DNA of 39,492 bases from an uncultured Clostridia bacterium (lineage in GTDB: Bacteria > Bacillota > Clostridia > Oscillospirales > UBA644). Every line of letters begins with the position of its first letter. Position 1 is the first letter of the stretch. Position numbers and translations under genes: made by a program. Below are positions 28,423 through 37,792 of this stretch, piece after piece. The notes beneath the pieces are model-generated. The model saw nothing but the letters and a program-made list of their open reading frames with translations, ran no database searches and was not told the origin of the DNA. Location of the stretch: positions 1-39,492 of the forward strand of contig CAMZEM010000007.1 in assembly GCA_947305805.1 (NCBI GenBank), given 5' to 3'.

Positions 28423-29103
28423 TTATTCATTTAAAAAATCAAGCACCGCCCTGTTAAATTCTTCAGGGCATTTTGCTGCGATAAAATGATCGCCTTTTAT
28501 GAAAACGAGACTGCTGTTTGGAATATTTTCGGCAATAAGACGAGTATGAGATGTTTTTATCATATCGTTTGTACCTGCAACAACAAGAGTTTTTGCGGTT
28601 ATTGCAATCAGTTCTTCGGGGCTGACATTCGGTTCGTTTACCATAAGTCCGAGCATTTCGGCGTTTTGTTTTGCCTTTTCACTCTTTTCCGCAAAGTGTT
28701 TCGCAATGCGGTAGCCAATTTCTATAGGTATCTGTGTTGACCGTTTTACGCCTTCAGGATTAAGATTTGCGCCGTTAAGAATAAGTCTGTTTACCCTGTC
28801 GGGATATTTCAAAGCAAAAATCAGAGCGATATTTCCTCCGTCCGAAAATCCGAGGAGATGCGCCTTTTCAATTTTATGCTCATTCATAAAACACAGAAGG
28901 TCGTCCGCAAAGCGGTTTATGGTAAACGGCATTTCTCCCCTCGGAGTTTTGCCGTGACCGCGGGTATCAACGGCAAAGACGCGGTAATCTTTTGCAAGAA
29001 TGTCAATCTGTCCTTTAAAATATCCGCAGTTTTCGCCGTTGCCGTGAAGCAGAATAATCGGCTCCCCCTGCCCTTTTTCAATATAAAAATGATTTATATC
29101 CAT
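28423..29103 (-). CDS. Alpha/beta hydrolase
   Basis: PIILLHGNGENCGYFKGQ, LLGFSDGGNIAL nucleophile elbow, GDHF catalytic His. Confidence 0.93.
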   Translation of the reverse strand: MDINHFYIEKGQGEPIILLHGNGENCGYFKGQIDILAKDYRVFAVDTRGHGKTPRGEMPFTINRFADDLLCFMNEHKIEKAHLLGFSDGGNIALIFALKYPDRVNRLILNGANLNPEGVKRSTQIPIEIGYRIAKHFAEKSEKAKQNAEMLGLMVNEPNVSPEELIAITAKTLVVAGTNDMIKTSHTRLIAENIPNSSLVFIKGDHFIAAKCPEEFNRAVLDFLNE

Positions 29104-29140
29104 ACAATACTCTTTTCAATTATATATGTAACTATCCGAA

Positions 29141-29168
29141 AACCCTGCCGCCAGAAGACGGCAGGGTT
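29141..29168 (-). terminator. Terminator for the solute-binding protein gene
   Basis: AACCCTGCCG ccagaaga CGGCAGGGTT; T-tract on the minus strand. Confidence 0.7.
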
Positions 29169-29184
29169 TAAAATGATAATATGA

Positions 29185-30642
29185 TTATTCAAACTGTTCG
29201 GGGAAGAGCATGCTGTAAGCTGCAAGCATATCGCCTACGGCATTGTCAAAGTGATCTTTCATAAGGTTTTCATACTGATCGAGAATTTCCGCGGGAGGAG
29301 TGTTGGATCTTGCAAGCGTTGCGGGAACGTTTCTTACGTCGCCGCCGGCAGAGTAGAAGTAGTTATACATCGCATGGTCGAGTATGTCGAGGAATGCGTC
29401 GCAGTCACGCGAATCGAAGAAATTGTTTCTTCTCATATACTCAATAACCGCTTCGTGCGTTTCGTAACCGGGAAGCGGTTCGAAGAGTCTGTCAACAACA
29501 ACGCCCGCTTCGTTGAGATAGTCGTTTATTACGGGGAAAACGATGGAACACGTCATTCCGTCGTAAATACCCGCAGCATGGTCGGGCGCTACGTCGGGAC
29601 CGACGGGGGTTCGGACTATGCCGTAATTGTTAACCTTCTGCGAAACGTCTCCGTAAACGCCGAATATGTATTTTGTGGGCATAAACGAATAGCATGCCAT
29701 ACCCGTGCAGAAAGAATCGGTAACCGTTACGGGGTCGCCTTCAACGGCGAGATAGTATGTATACGAAAGGTCGCCGAATCTTACAAGCTGAACTTCTTCG
29801 GCTGCGGAGAAAAACGCGGGATTGTTGTAAAAACCGCAGGTCAGCGAGGGTTTGCCGTTTATACGTGTAAGTCCGACGCCGTTTGAGCCGAGGATCATTT
29901 CGGAAAAATACGGAGTATGTGCCGTAAGACCGTACGTAACGGTTTCGCCGCCTTCGATAACGGTGCATTTTTCAAGCTCTTCGTTAAACGTTTGCCAGTT
30001 CCATACGCCCTGCTCGTAAAGCTCTCTCGGGTCGTTTGCGCCTACAACGGAGATGAGGTCTTCGTTTACAACGAGAGGATATCCGAAAGACGAGTAAATA
30101 AGATCGGGCCATGCAGCGGGAAGAACGCCGTAAAGGTCATCTTTATAGCAGCAGCATTCAAGAAGATTCGGGGTGCCCCATTTATCGCTGTCGCGGTAGT
30201 CTATAACGTCTCCGAGCTGTGAAACTATACCTGCGAGATAACCGGCTTTTGCGTATGAATAAATATCAAATGACGTAATAAACGCGAAATCCGCAGGGCT
30301 CATACCTGCCGCAAGGCTTCCCGTAAAATACGAGGAGAAGGCGCCCCACTCTCTGTAATCGATTGTCAGTTTGAAGTTAAGTTCTTTTTCGGTATCGGAA
30401 ATTCTGTTTGACGCAAGATCCGCAAGACCGGTGCCTGTGGGATAGCCGAGAATGTTGTCTCCCGCAACGGCGGAGTTTCCGGAAAAGAACGAGATTATTA
30501 CTTTTAGTCCGAGTCCGTCAAAATTAAGGTCGGAGCTTCCGCTCAGATCAAGATCGAATACCTCTGGCTGCTCCTGTGAACAGGAAAACAGCGTAAGCGA
30601 GAGCAATGCAACCAGAATAAGACATATTACCGTTTTTTTCAT
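29185..30642 (-). CDS. Lipoprotein, extracellular solute-binding protein-like (ABC sugar-binding type)
   Basis: Signal peptide with lipobox (LSLTLFSC), SBP-like fold sequence; no permease gene in the window. Confidence 0.72.
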   Translation of the reverse strand: MKKTVICLILVALLSLTLFSCSQEQPEVFDLDLSGSSDLNFDGLGLKVIISFFSGNSAVAGDNILGYPTGTGLADLASNRISDTEKELNFKLTIDYREWGAFSSYFTGSLAAGMSPADFAFITSFDIYSYAKAGYLAGIVSQLGDVIDYRDSDKWGTPNLLECCCYKDDLYGVLPAAWPDLIYSSFGYPLVVNEDLISVVGANDPRELYEQGVWNWQTFNEELEKCTVIEGGETVTYGLTAHTPYFSEMILGSNGVGLTRINGKPSLTCGFYNNPAFFSAAEEVQLVRFGDLSYTYYLAVEGDPVTVTDSFCTGMACYSFMPTKYIFGVYGDVSQKVNNYGIVRTPVGPDVAPDHAAGIYDGMTCSIVFPVINDYLNEAGVVVDRLFEPLPGYETHEAVIEYMRRNNFFDSRDCDAFLDILDHAMYNYFYSAGGDVRNVPATLARSNTPPAEILDQYENLMKDHFDNAVGDMLAAYSMLFPEQFE

Positions 30643-30778
30643 TTAATATACCTCCCGGGACTTATTTTATACTATTATATCACTAAAGAGCCGTAAAGTC
30701 AACAGAAAAAAACCTCGTGCAACAAAAACACGGAAGATTTTCCAAACTGCGGCAAAACGGCGTATCTGGAAAACGGTA

Positions 30779-30807
30779 TTGACAAATTTGAATTTAAGGA
30801 GTAAAAT
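30779..30807 (+). promoter_or_regulatory. Sigma-A-type promoter for the copper ATPase gene
   Basis: TTGACA - 17 nt - TAAAAT. Confidence 0.7.
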
Positions 30808-30855
30808 ATATCAATCAGAGAGGCATTATAGCAGATAAAAGAAACGGAGGAATAA

Positions 30856-33393
30856 ATGGAAACAAAAAAATACGGCGTTACCGGAATGAGCTGCGCCGCA
30901 TGCTCGGCGCACGTTGAAAAAGCGACTAGAGGCGTTAAAGGCGTTACGGAAGTAAACGTAAGTCTTCTGACAAACTCAATGACCGTAACGGGAGAAGGTT
31001 TTGACGACGGAGCTGTATGTTCCGCGGTAAAGGCGGCGGGATACGGCGCTTTTCCCGAAGGAGAAAAAGAGATAAAGACGCTTGAAAAGGACGAAGAAAC
31101 CGCAAAGATAATAAAACGTCTCATTGCATCGGTAATTCTTCTTATTCCGCTGATGTATATTTCCATGGGACATATGGTCGGGCTGCCGCTCCCCTCTTTT
31201 TTATCGGAAAATCCCGTTGCCGCGGCGCTTTGCGAAATGCTTATTTCGGCGGCGGTAATGGTTATAAACGGTAAATTCTTTATAAACGGCTTTAACGGCA
31301 TTATACATCTTGCCCCGAATATGGATACTCTTGTAGCGCTCGGAAGCGGAATATCATTTATATACAGCGTTGCGGTTGTTTTCCGTATGACTGCTGAAAC
31401 GGAACACGCCGCACATCTTCTTCACGGACTTTATTTTGAGTCCGCCGCAATGATACTCGCTCTTATAACTGTCGGAAAAATGCTTGAAGCGAGAAGCAAG
31501 GGCAAAACGACCGATGCGATAAAACGGTTGATTGATCTTTCTCCGAAAACCGCAAGAGTAATAAGAGACGGAAAAGAAATTGAAATACGAGCGGACGAGC
31601 TGATAAACGGCGACATTTTCACGGTAAGACCGGGAGACAGTTTTCCGGCAGACGGCATAGTTACCGAAGGCGAAAGCGCTGTTAACGAGTCTGCGCTGAC
31701 GGGCGAAAGTATTCCCGTTGATAAAACGGTGGGAAGCAGGGTAAGCGCGGCAACGATAAACCAGAACGGGTATCTTGTCTGCAAAGCGACGCACGTAGGA
31801 AGCGAAACTTCACTCAGCAGAATAATCAAGCTCGTTGAAAACGCAGCTTCAACGAAAGCCCCGGTAGCGAAACTTGCCGATAAGGTATCGGGAATATTCG
31901 TTCCGATTGTAATAGCAATTGCGGCGGTAACGCTTGCTGTCTGGCTGATAGCGGGAAAGGATTTCGGATTTGCCATAGCAAGGGCGGTAAGCGTGCTCGT
32001 TATAAGCTGTCCGTGCGCTCTCGGACTTGCAACACCCGTTGCGGTAATGGTCGGAAGCGGCGTAGGCGCAAAAAACGGTATTCTTTTTAAAACCGCGGCA
32101 TCCCTTGAAGCGGCGGGAAGAACACAGATTGCCGTATTTGACAAAACGGGAACGGTAACGGAGGGAAGACCCGAAGTAACCGATATAACGTCATTTTCAT
32201 TAAACGAAACGGAGCTTATAAAAACCGCGGCGGCAGTTGAAGCAAAAAGCGAACATCCGATTGCGAAAGCAATAGTGAGATATGCGGAAGAAAAAGGCAT
32301 TATTCCTTACGAAGCTCTTGATTTTTCCGCTCTTCCCGGGCACGGAGTTTTCGGAAAAGTAAACGGAAAGAGCTTTTTCGGCGGAAATATTTCTCTTATA
32401 AAGGAAAAAGCTGCGGATACAAAAGACGCAGAAAAGTTCGCCGATAAACTTGCGGCAGAGGGAAAAACTCCCGTATTCTTCGCTGTTGACGGCACACTTG
32501 CGGGAGTAATCGCAGTTGCGGACGCCGTTAAAACAGACAGCAAAGACGCCGTTATCGAGTTAAAAGAGCTCGGTATACGCACCGTTATGCTCACAGGCGA
32601 CAATAAAGCAACGGCAGCGGCGGTAGCGAAAAATATAGGAATCGAGCGATTTGTTGCGGAAGTACTGCCCGACGGGAAAGAGGCGGTTATAAGAGATCTT
32701 TCCGAATACGGAAAAGTTGCCATGATAGGAGACGGCATAAACGATGCGCCTGCGCTTACAAGAGCGGAAACGGGCATTGCCGTCGGCGCGGGAACGGATA
32801 TTGCGACGGACGCAGCGGACGTTGTATTGATGAAAGCGGGAATTTGCGACGTGCCTGCGGCAATACGTCTTTCAAGACAGGTTTTGAAAAACATAAAGGA
32901 AAATCTTTTCTGGGCATTTTTTTACAACGTGCTCTGCATTCCACTTGCTGCGGGAGTTTTTATTCCGATAGCGGGAATAGAGCTTAACCCGATGTTCGGC
33001 GCGGCGGCAATGAGTCTTTCAAGTCTGTTTGTTGTAACGAACGCATTGCGCCTGAACTTTTTCGACATTAAAAAAAGAGGAAAATCAAACAGCAGAAAGC
33101 CCGTTGAGCTGCCCGATTTTTCCGAAAGAGCAACTATTGAAGAAAAGACAGAAAATAACGATAAACCGGAGGAGAGCGAAATGAAAAAAACAGTTTACAT
33201 TGAAGGAATGATGTGTCAGCACTGCGTGGCGCACGTTAAAAAGGCGCTTGACGCCGTTGACGGAGTAAAGGACGCAGCCGTTGACCTTGAAGGAAAGAAA
33301 GCCGTTGTAACGCTTGAAAAAGACGTAGACGACAAAACGCTTGCCGCAGCCGTTGACGGCGCGGGATACAAAGCCGTAAAAATAGAAAAGTAA
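30856..33393 (+). CDS. copA: Copper-translocating P1B-type ATPase with N- and C-terminal HMA domains
   Basis: GMSCAACSAHV N-terminal HMA, ISCPCALGLATP (CPC), FDKTGTVTEG, MIGDGINDAPAL, C-terminal GMMCQHCVAHV HMA. Confidence 0.95.
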   Translation: METKKYGVTGMSCAACSAHVEKATRGVKGVTEVNVSLLTNSMTVTGEGFDDGAVCSAVKAAGYGAFPEGEKEIKTLEKDEETAKIIKRLIASVILLIPLMYISMGHMVGLPLPSFLSENPVAAALCEMLISAAVMVINGKFFINGFNGIIHLAPNMDTLVALGSGISFIYSVAVVFRMTAETEHAAHLLHGLYFESAAMILALITVGKMLEARSKGKTTDAIKRLIDLSPKTARVIRDGKEIEIRADELINGDIFTVRPGDSFPADGIVTEGESAVNESALTGESIPVDKTVGSRVSAATINQNGYLVCKATHVGSETSLSRIIKLVENAASTKAPVAKLADKVSGIFVPIVIAIAAVTLAVWLIAGKDFGFAIARAVSVLVISCPCALGLATPVAVMVGSGVGAKNGILFKTAASLEAAGRTQIAVFDKTGTVTEGRPEVTDITSFSLNETELIKTAAAVEAKSEHPIAKAIVRYAEEKGIIPYEALDFSALPGHGVFGKVNGKSFFGGNISLIKEKAADTKDAEKFADKLAAEGKTPVFFAVDGTLAGVIAVADAVKTDSKDAVIELKELGIRTVMLTGDNKATAAAVAKNIGIERFVAEVLPDGKEAVIRDLSEYGKVAMIGDGINDAPALTRAETGIAVGAGTDIATDAADVVLMKAGICDVPAAIRLSRQVLKNIKENLFWAFFYNVLCIPLAAGVFIPIAGIELNPMFGAAAMSLSSLFVVTNALRLNFFDIKKRGKSNSRKPVELPDFSERATIEEKTENNDKPEESEMKKTVYIEGMMCQHCVAHVKKALDAVDGVKDAAVDLEGKKAVVTLEKDVDDKTLAAAVDGAGYKAVKIEK
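33181..33393 (+). CDS. Putative nested in-frame start giving a 70-aa CopZ-like copper chaperone
   Basis: GGAGGAG (33168-33174), 6-nt spacer, ATG at 33181, in frame with copA; product MKKTVYIEGMMCQHC... has the size and sequence of a free CopZ. Confidence 0.5.
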   Translation: MKKTVYIEGMMCQHCVAHVKKALDAVDGVKDAAVDLEGKKAVVTLEKDVDDKTLAAAVDGAGYKAVKIEK

Positions 33394-33400
33394 GCAATTA

Positions 33401-33434
33401 AAAAATGCTCTGCGGAAAACCGCAGAGCATTTTT
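33401..33434. terminator. Bidirectional terminator between copA and the WYL regulator
   Basis: AAAAATGCTCTGCGG aaaa CCGCAGAGCATTTTT. Confidence 0.88.
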
Positions 33435-33489
33435 AATGTTCGTATTATGCTTTATTAGCGCGTATAACGGCGAATTTCGGCATTGAAAT

Positions 33490-34485
33490 TCAGTTGCAGT
33501 ATTTGATGTATACGTCGCGAGCGGCGTCTTTCAGAGCGTTTACGAGCTCCTGAGGGGCAACTGCGTGCACGGTGGAGCTGTTAAGGAAAAGCCACGATAA
33601 AAGCTCCTGCGAAATTTCGGTATCAAACGTTGCGGAGTAAAGTCCGCTTGCTATTCCGCCGTACGGTTTTACGGTTACCGTTTTACCGAACGTGCCCACA
33701 ACGTTGTTTATCATATCTTCGTTTATGCGAAGAGTAACGGTGACGGAATCGGGAGAATACGAATCAAAAAGACCTCTCGAATAGCACATAAGGTCAAACT
33801 CCATATCGCCCACAAATTCGCGCACGTCGGTTATTCTTTCCTGCAGAATCGTAACCGATTCGATTCTGTTTATATAAAAATGGTTGAGTCCTTCAAGTTC
33901 GGGGCATCCCGCAATCAGCATCATTGTTCCGTCCTGGCAGATGACAACGTACGGGCTTGCGCAGTATTGCGTTTTTTTGGCCTTTCTGCCTTCCGTAAAC
34001 CCCTCTTCGTAAATGAATGAAATCTGTTTTTTTTCTGCGATTGCGGTGTGGACGGCATTGAGGTTTTCAACGTAAAGTTCGGGCTGACGGAATGCTCTGT
34101 TTACAGTATAAACACGCCTGCGTATCAGCTGCTTTTCGCGGCTGTCCGCAAGAGCCTCTATCTTTTTTTTGAGTTCGTCGCACCGTTTTGCGCCTATATA
34201 CTCAGCCGTGTGCACGCTGTCCCATAAAGCGGCAAGATCGCTCTCGCTGAAAATTCTGTTTTTTATATAGTAACCGACTGTTTTTGATTTGACTGCAGCA
34301 ATATCAATTCCGAACTCGCGAAGAGCGGCAATATCCGAATACACGGATTTTCTCTCAGCCTTTATTCCCTTTTTTTCAAGTTCGGCAATGATTCTTTCAA
34401 CCGACAGAGGTTGCTTTTCATCTGCCTCCCTGTAAAGAAGCTGCAGAATATAGAGTATTTTCAGCTTTCTTGCATTGTTACCCAT
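33490..34485 (-). CDS. HTH/WYL-domain transcriptional regulator
   Basis: N-terminal winged HTH (LKILYILQLLYREADEKQPLSVERIIAEL...ERKSVYSDIAALREFGIDI) and WYL-type C-terminal region. Confidence 0.88.
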   Translation of the reverse strand: MGNNARKLKILYILQLLYREADEKQPLSVERIIAELEKKGIKAERKSVYSDIAALREFGIDIAAVKSKTVGYYIKNRIFSESDLAALWDSVHTAEYIGAKRCDELKKKIEALADSREKQLIRRRVYTVNRAFRQPELYVENLNAVHTAIAEKKQISFIYEEGFTEGRKAKKTQYCASPYVVICQDGTMMLIAGCPELEGLNHFYINRIESVTILQERITDVREFVGDMEFDLMCYSRGLFDSYSPDSVTVTLRINEDMINNVVGTFGKTVTVKPYGGIASGLYSATFDTEISQELLSWLFLNSSTVHAVAPQELVNALKDAARDVYIKYCN

Positions 34486-34690
34486 CTGATTTCTCCGTTG
34501 TTTTTCTGCTTTTAACTCCGGTTTTTATGTTATGCAAAACCGTATTCATTATACAATTATTTTATGCAACGTAATGCGGAAAAGCTTTACTTTTGGGAAA
34601 TTTGCGAAGAGACGGTAAAAACCCTTGAAATATCAGCATTTCCCGATTTGCATTTATAAGAGGATAAAAACCGTTATTTTTTCGACAGAA

Positions 34691-34809
34691 TTATCCACAT
34701 TAAAAAAGCCGATTTTTTACGCATTTTTTCGGTATGCCTGTTTAAACGTTTAATAACTTCGCTTGCAAATATGCAAAACTGTGGAAAACCCTGTTGAAAA
34801 CGTGGAAAA
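34691..34809. promoter_or_regulatory. Cluster of DnaA-box-like 9-mers in a non-coding gap
   Basis: TTATCCACA at 34691-34699; TGTGGAAAA 34780-34788; TGTTGAAAA 34792-34800; CGTGGAAAA 34801-34809. Confidence 0.4.
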
Positions 34810-34977
34810 CCTTTAAAAATACGCGTTTTCTCCGTCTGCCGAAAAAAGGATGAAAAAACGGTGCAAATGATTTTTCGCTACGTTACGGGCTTTTTTCGCT
34901 GTTACGTATAATCGCGTTTATATTCAGTGCGTAAGGTGAATAAACAGTCGTTTTTCCGAACGGAATAAAGCTTGATT

Positions 34978-35886
34978 TTACTTGATTTTTTTAATCTGTT
35001 TTAAAAATCTGCGTTCATTCACGGATTTTTCCCTGCCGTGAGGATGAACCGGCTTGCCGTGTTTTGTTTCGACGGCGGCTTTGCCTTTCTTTTCCGGCGC
35101 AACATACGGTAAAGACAGGCTTTTCATCAGCTTTGCCTTTTCCGCTTCCGTCATGGGTCGGTATTCGCCCGGTTTAAGTCTTCCGAGAAGGATTTCGCCC
35201 ACGGCTATCCGTTTAAGGAGCATAACTTCAAGACCGACAGCTTCGCACATACGTCTAATCTGTCTGTTTCTGCCTTCGCTTATTGTAATATGAAGCGCGG
35301 TTTTTACAATTCTTATGTTTTCGCCGACGTAGAGGTCGTTTTCTTCGTTTTCGCCTTTTTCGGACGTCTGCGACTGAATTGAAACTATCGCCGGCTTTGT
35401 CGGTCCGTCGTCAAGCTCAACTCCGTCTCTCAGCTTTGCAAGCTGACTTTCGGAAACGTTTCCCCGCACGGTTACGCGATACGTTTTATTTATATGGTAT
35501 CGCGGATGCGTCATGCGCAGCGCAGCTTCGCCGTCGTCCGTAAGAATAAGAATGCCCTCGCTGTCACGGTCAAGACGTCCTACGGGATAAACTCTTCCTT
35601 TTATTTTTTTAATGAAATCGGCAACTATCGGACGTGTTTCGTCTTCGGATTCCCTTTTCATTGACGTAATAACGCCGCGCGGTTTATAAAAAATGAAATA
35701 CTGTTTGTCGCACGATTTTATATAAAGGCGTTTGCCGGAATAAAGAACTCTGTCGTTTTCCGGGTCAACCTCCATACCGATCGAGGCAACTTTGCCGTTT
35801 ACGTATATTTTACCTGCGGCAACAAGCTCCTCGGCAGCTCTGCGCGAGCATACGCCGCATTCGGCAATATATTTATGTATTCGCAT
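34978..35886 (-). CDS. RsuA/RluB-family rRNA pseudouridine synthase
   Basis: N-terminal S4 domain (MRIHKYIAECGVCSRRAAEELVAAGKIYVNG), GRLDRDSEGILILTDDGEAA, EGRNRQIRRMCEAVG. Confidence 0.95.
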   Translation of the reverse strand: MRIHKYIAECGVCSRRAAEELVAAGKIYVNGKVASIGMEVDPENDRVLYSGKRLYIKSCDKQYFIFYKPRGVITSMKRESEDETRPIVADFIKKIKGRVYPVGRLDRDSEGILILTDDGEAALRMTHPRYHINKTYRVTVRGNVSESQLAKLRDGVELDDGPTKPAIVSIQSQTSEKGENEENDLYVGENIRIVKTALHITISEGRNRQIRRMCEAVGLEVMLLKRIAVGEILLGRLKPGEYRPMTEAEKAKLMKSLSLPYVAPEKKGKAAVETKHGKPVHPHGREKSVNERRFLKQIKKIK

Positions 35887-35974
35887 AATTACTCCGTAAT
35901 CATATTATAAACAATAAGAACACATCGGTCGGGTAAAGAGCCTTTCCTTTGTGTTCTTAACATTAATCGTTTTA

Positions 35975-36328
35975 TTAAAGTGCTTTCTTTGCGGTTTCAA
36001 CGAGGGATGCAAATGCTGCCTTATCGGAAACTGCGAGCTCAGCGAGCATTTTTCTGTTAAGAGCAACTCCGCTCTTTTTAAGGCCGTTCATAAATCTGGA
36101 ATAGTTTATGCCGTTTGCCTTTGCCTCTGCGCTGATTCTGGTGATCCACAGAGAACGGAAATCTCTCTTTTTGAGCTTTCTGCCTGTGTACGCGTAAACG
36201 AGGGACTTCATTACCGCTTCGTTTGCGGTTCTGAAAAGCTTGGATTTGCCGCCGAAGTAACCCTTCGCGAGCTTAAGTATTTTTTTATGTCTTTTATGCG
36301 TCATGACGCCGCCTTTAACTCTTGCCAT
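35975..36328 (-). CDS. rplT: 50S ribosomal protein L20
   Basis: [47 protein letters not shown]...; start set at 36328. Confidence 0.97.
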   Translation of the reverse strand: MARVKGGVMTHKRHKKILKLAKGYFGGKSKLFRTANEAVMKSLVYAYTGRKLKKRDFRSLWITRISAEAKANGINYSRFMNGLKKSGVALNRKMLAELAVSDKAAFASLVETAKKAL

Positions 36329-36371
36329 TTGATTTTCCTCCAAAAATAATTAATAATGAGCCACGACGCAA

Positions 36372-36575
36372 TCAATACGGAAGCAGCTTTTTGATTGTGG
36401 GTGCGTTTGCGGGGCTGGCATATGTGCCTTTACGAAGGCCTCTCTTATATTTAGTCGTTTTCTTTGTAAGAATATGACGTCTGAAAGCGTGATTGATTTT
36501 AACCTTGCCACTGCCGAGAACAGTGAACCGCTTAGCCGCGCCTCTGTGCGACTTAAGTTTGATCTTGTTTGCCAT
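36372..36575 (-). CDS. rpmI: 50S ribosomal protein L35
   Basis: [49 protein letters not shown]. Confidence 0.97.
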   Translation of the reverse strand: MANKIKLKSHRGAAKRFTVLGSGKVKINHAFRRHILTKKTTKYKRGLRKGTYASPANAPTIKKLLPY

Positions 36576-36612
36576 TGGTTTGTTTCTCCTTTATGTGAAT
36601 TTTTAAAAAGCT

Positions 36613-37131
36613 TTATTTGGATGTTTTGGGAGCAAGGAACATAATCATGTTGCGTCCGTCGAGCTTTGCGGGTTTTTCTATAACTCCGAGTTCTTCGCAG
36701 CCCTGCGCAAAACGCGCCATAAGTTCGGTACCCCATTCGGGATGAAGAATTTCTCTGCTCTTGAAGCGTAAAGCAACCTTGACTTTGTCGCCGTCTTTAA
36801 GAAAACGAAGCGCATGGTTAAGCTTTGTGTTGAGATCGTGGTCCGCTATCTTAACCGTAAGCTGGACTTCCTTGACGGAAACGGTTTTCTGGCTTTTTCT
36901 CTGTTCTTTTGCCTTTTTTGCCTGTTCGAAGCAATATTTGCTGTAATCCATAAGTTTGCATACGGGCGGTGTTGCCTGAGGTGCAATCTTAACGAGATCG
37001 AGCCCTCTCTGAATAGCTATTTTCTGTGCTTCTTTGGCGGTAAGGATTCCGAGCTGTTCACCGTCTTCTCCTACGAGACGGACGGATGCGTCGCGGATAT
37101 CCTCGTTAATTTGCATTGTTTTCGCGTTGAT
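36613..37131 (-). CDS. infC: Translation initiation factor IF-3 (probable ATC start)
   Basis: INEDIRDASVRLVGEDGEQLGILTAKEAQKIA...; GGAGGGG 7 nt upstream of ATC at 37131; the first internal ATG is at 37116. Confidence 0.93.
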   Translation of the reverse strand: MNAKTMQINEDIRDASVRLVGEDGEQLGILTAKEAQKIAIQRGLDLVKIAPQATPPVCKLMDYSKYCFEQAKKAKEQRKSQKTVSVKEVQLTVKIADHDLNTKLNHALRFLKDGDKVKVALRFKSREILHPEWGTELMARFAQGCEELGVIEKPAKLDGRNMIMFLAPKTSK

Positions 37132-37276
37132 ACGGGATCCCCTCCATAAAAATAAAATATCAAAATAAAAAGGCGGACAGAATCTGTCCGCCGTAAAATA
37201 ACGCCTTAGCGTTTGATACGATATTAACCCGCCGATAAGAATCGGACAAGGTGAGACAGAGTCTGCTTCTTTGTGC
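37132..37276 (-). ncRNA. infC-rpmI-rplT 5' leader with transcription attenuator (L20-leader-like)
   Basis: Minus strand: hairpin CCGAUucuuAUCGG, ACGCUAAGGCGU, then terminator GGCGGACAG auu CUGUCCGCC UUUUU; an upstream UUGUCCG can pair with the terminator 5' arm. Confidence 0.68.
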
Positions 37277-37282
37277 TTTGCT

Positions 37283-37311
37283 ATTATATCACAGTTTGCC
37301 GCCGTTGTCAA
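37283..37311 (-). promoter_or_regulatory. Consensus sigma-A promoter of the infC operon
   Basis: Minus strand TTGACA - 17 nt - TATAAT with TGTGA just upstream of the -10. Confidence 0.88.
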
Positions 37312-37792
37312 TACGTTTATTTTGTAAAATTTCCGTAAACTTCGGACTTGGACGGAAGATCAGGGCGGATGTGCCGTCTTTTTCGGAATCGTTGTAAACT
37401 ATACACGTTCCGGCGGTTCCGAATAAGTCGCCGTTGCATCTTGACACGGTTTTAACCCCGTCTTCCCTTTTAAGCTCTCTCATTTTAACATCGGACGAAA
37501 CTTTTACCACGTCTTTCAGACTGAGCTGACACTCGGTTGTTTCTTTCGAGCCGATTTTCAGTTTAACGGTTATTATATCGCCGTTTATTATATACGTATA
37601 CTCGTAAAACCTTCTGCGTATATACGCAAACACCGCGACTGCGGTGATAAGAAGGACGGCAAGCTCGTATATGCCCTTATAGCTCTCCCATCCGATCCAT
37701 GAAGGAAGGGATAAGAGGCAGAACGCAACCGTTACCGTAATAAGTATGACGAGAAAACTCGTTTTTTTGGAAATATATACTTCGCTGTACAT
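37289..37792 (-). CDS. Small membrane protein with two TM helices and a PH-like C-terminal region
   Basis: TM segments FLVILITVTVAFCLLSL and ELAVLLITAVAVFAYI; soluble beta-rich tail. Confidence 0.6.
   Translation of the reverse strand: MYSEVYISKKTSFLVILITVTVAFCLLSLPSWIGWESYKGIYELAVLLITAVAVFAYIRRRFYEYTYIINGDIITVKLKIGSKETTECQLSLKDVVKVSSDVKMRELKREDGVKTVSRCNGDLFGTAGTCIVYNDSEKDGTSALIFRPSPKFTEILQNKRIDNGGKL

Noticed and set aside
31431-32300. 289-aa minus-strand ORF inside copA, with a second at 32307-32894
   Set aside because: Ser/Ala/Thr-rich low-complexity antisense of copA; no family signal recognised.
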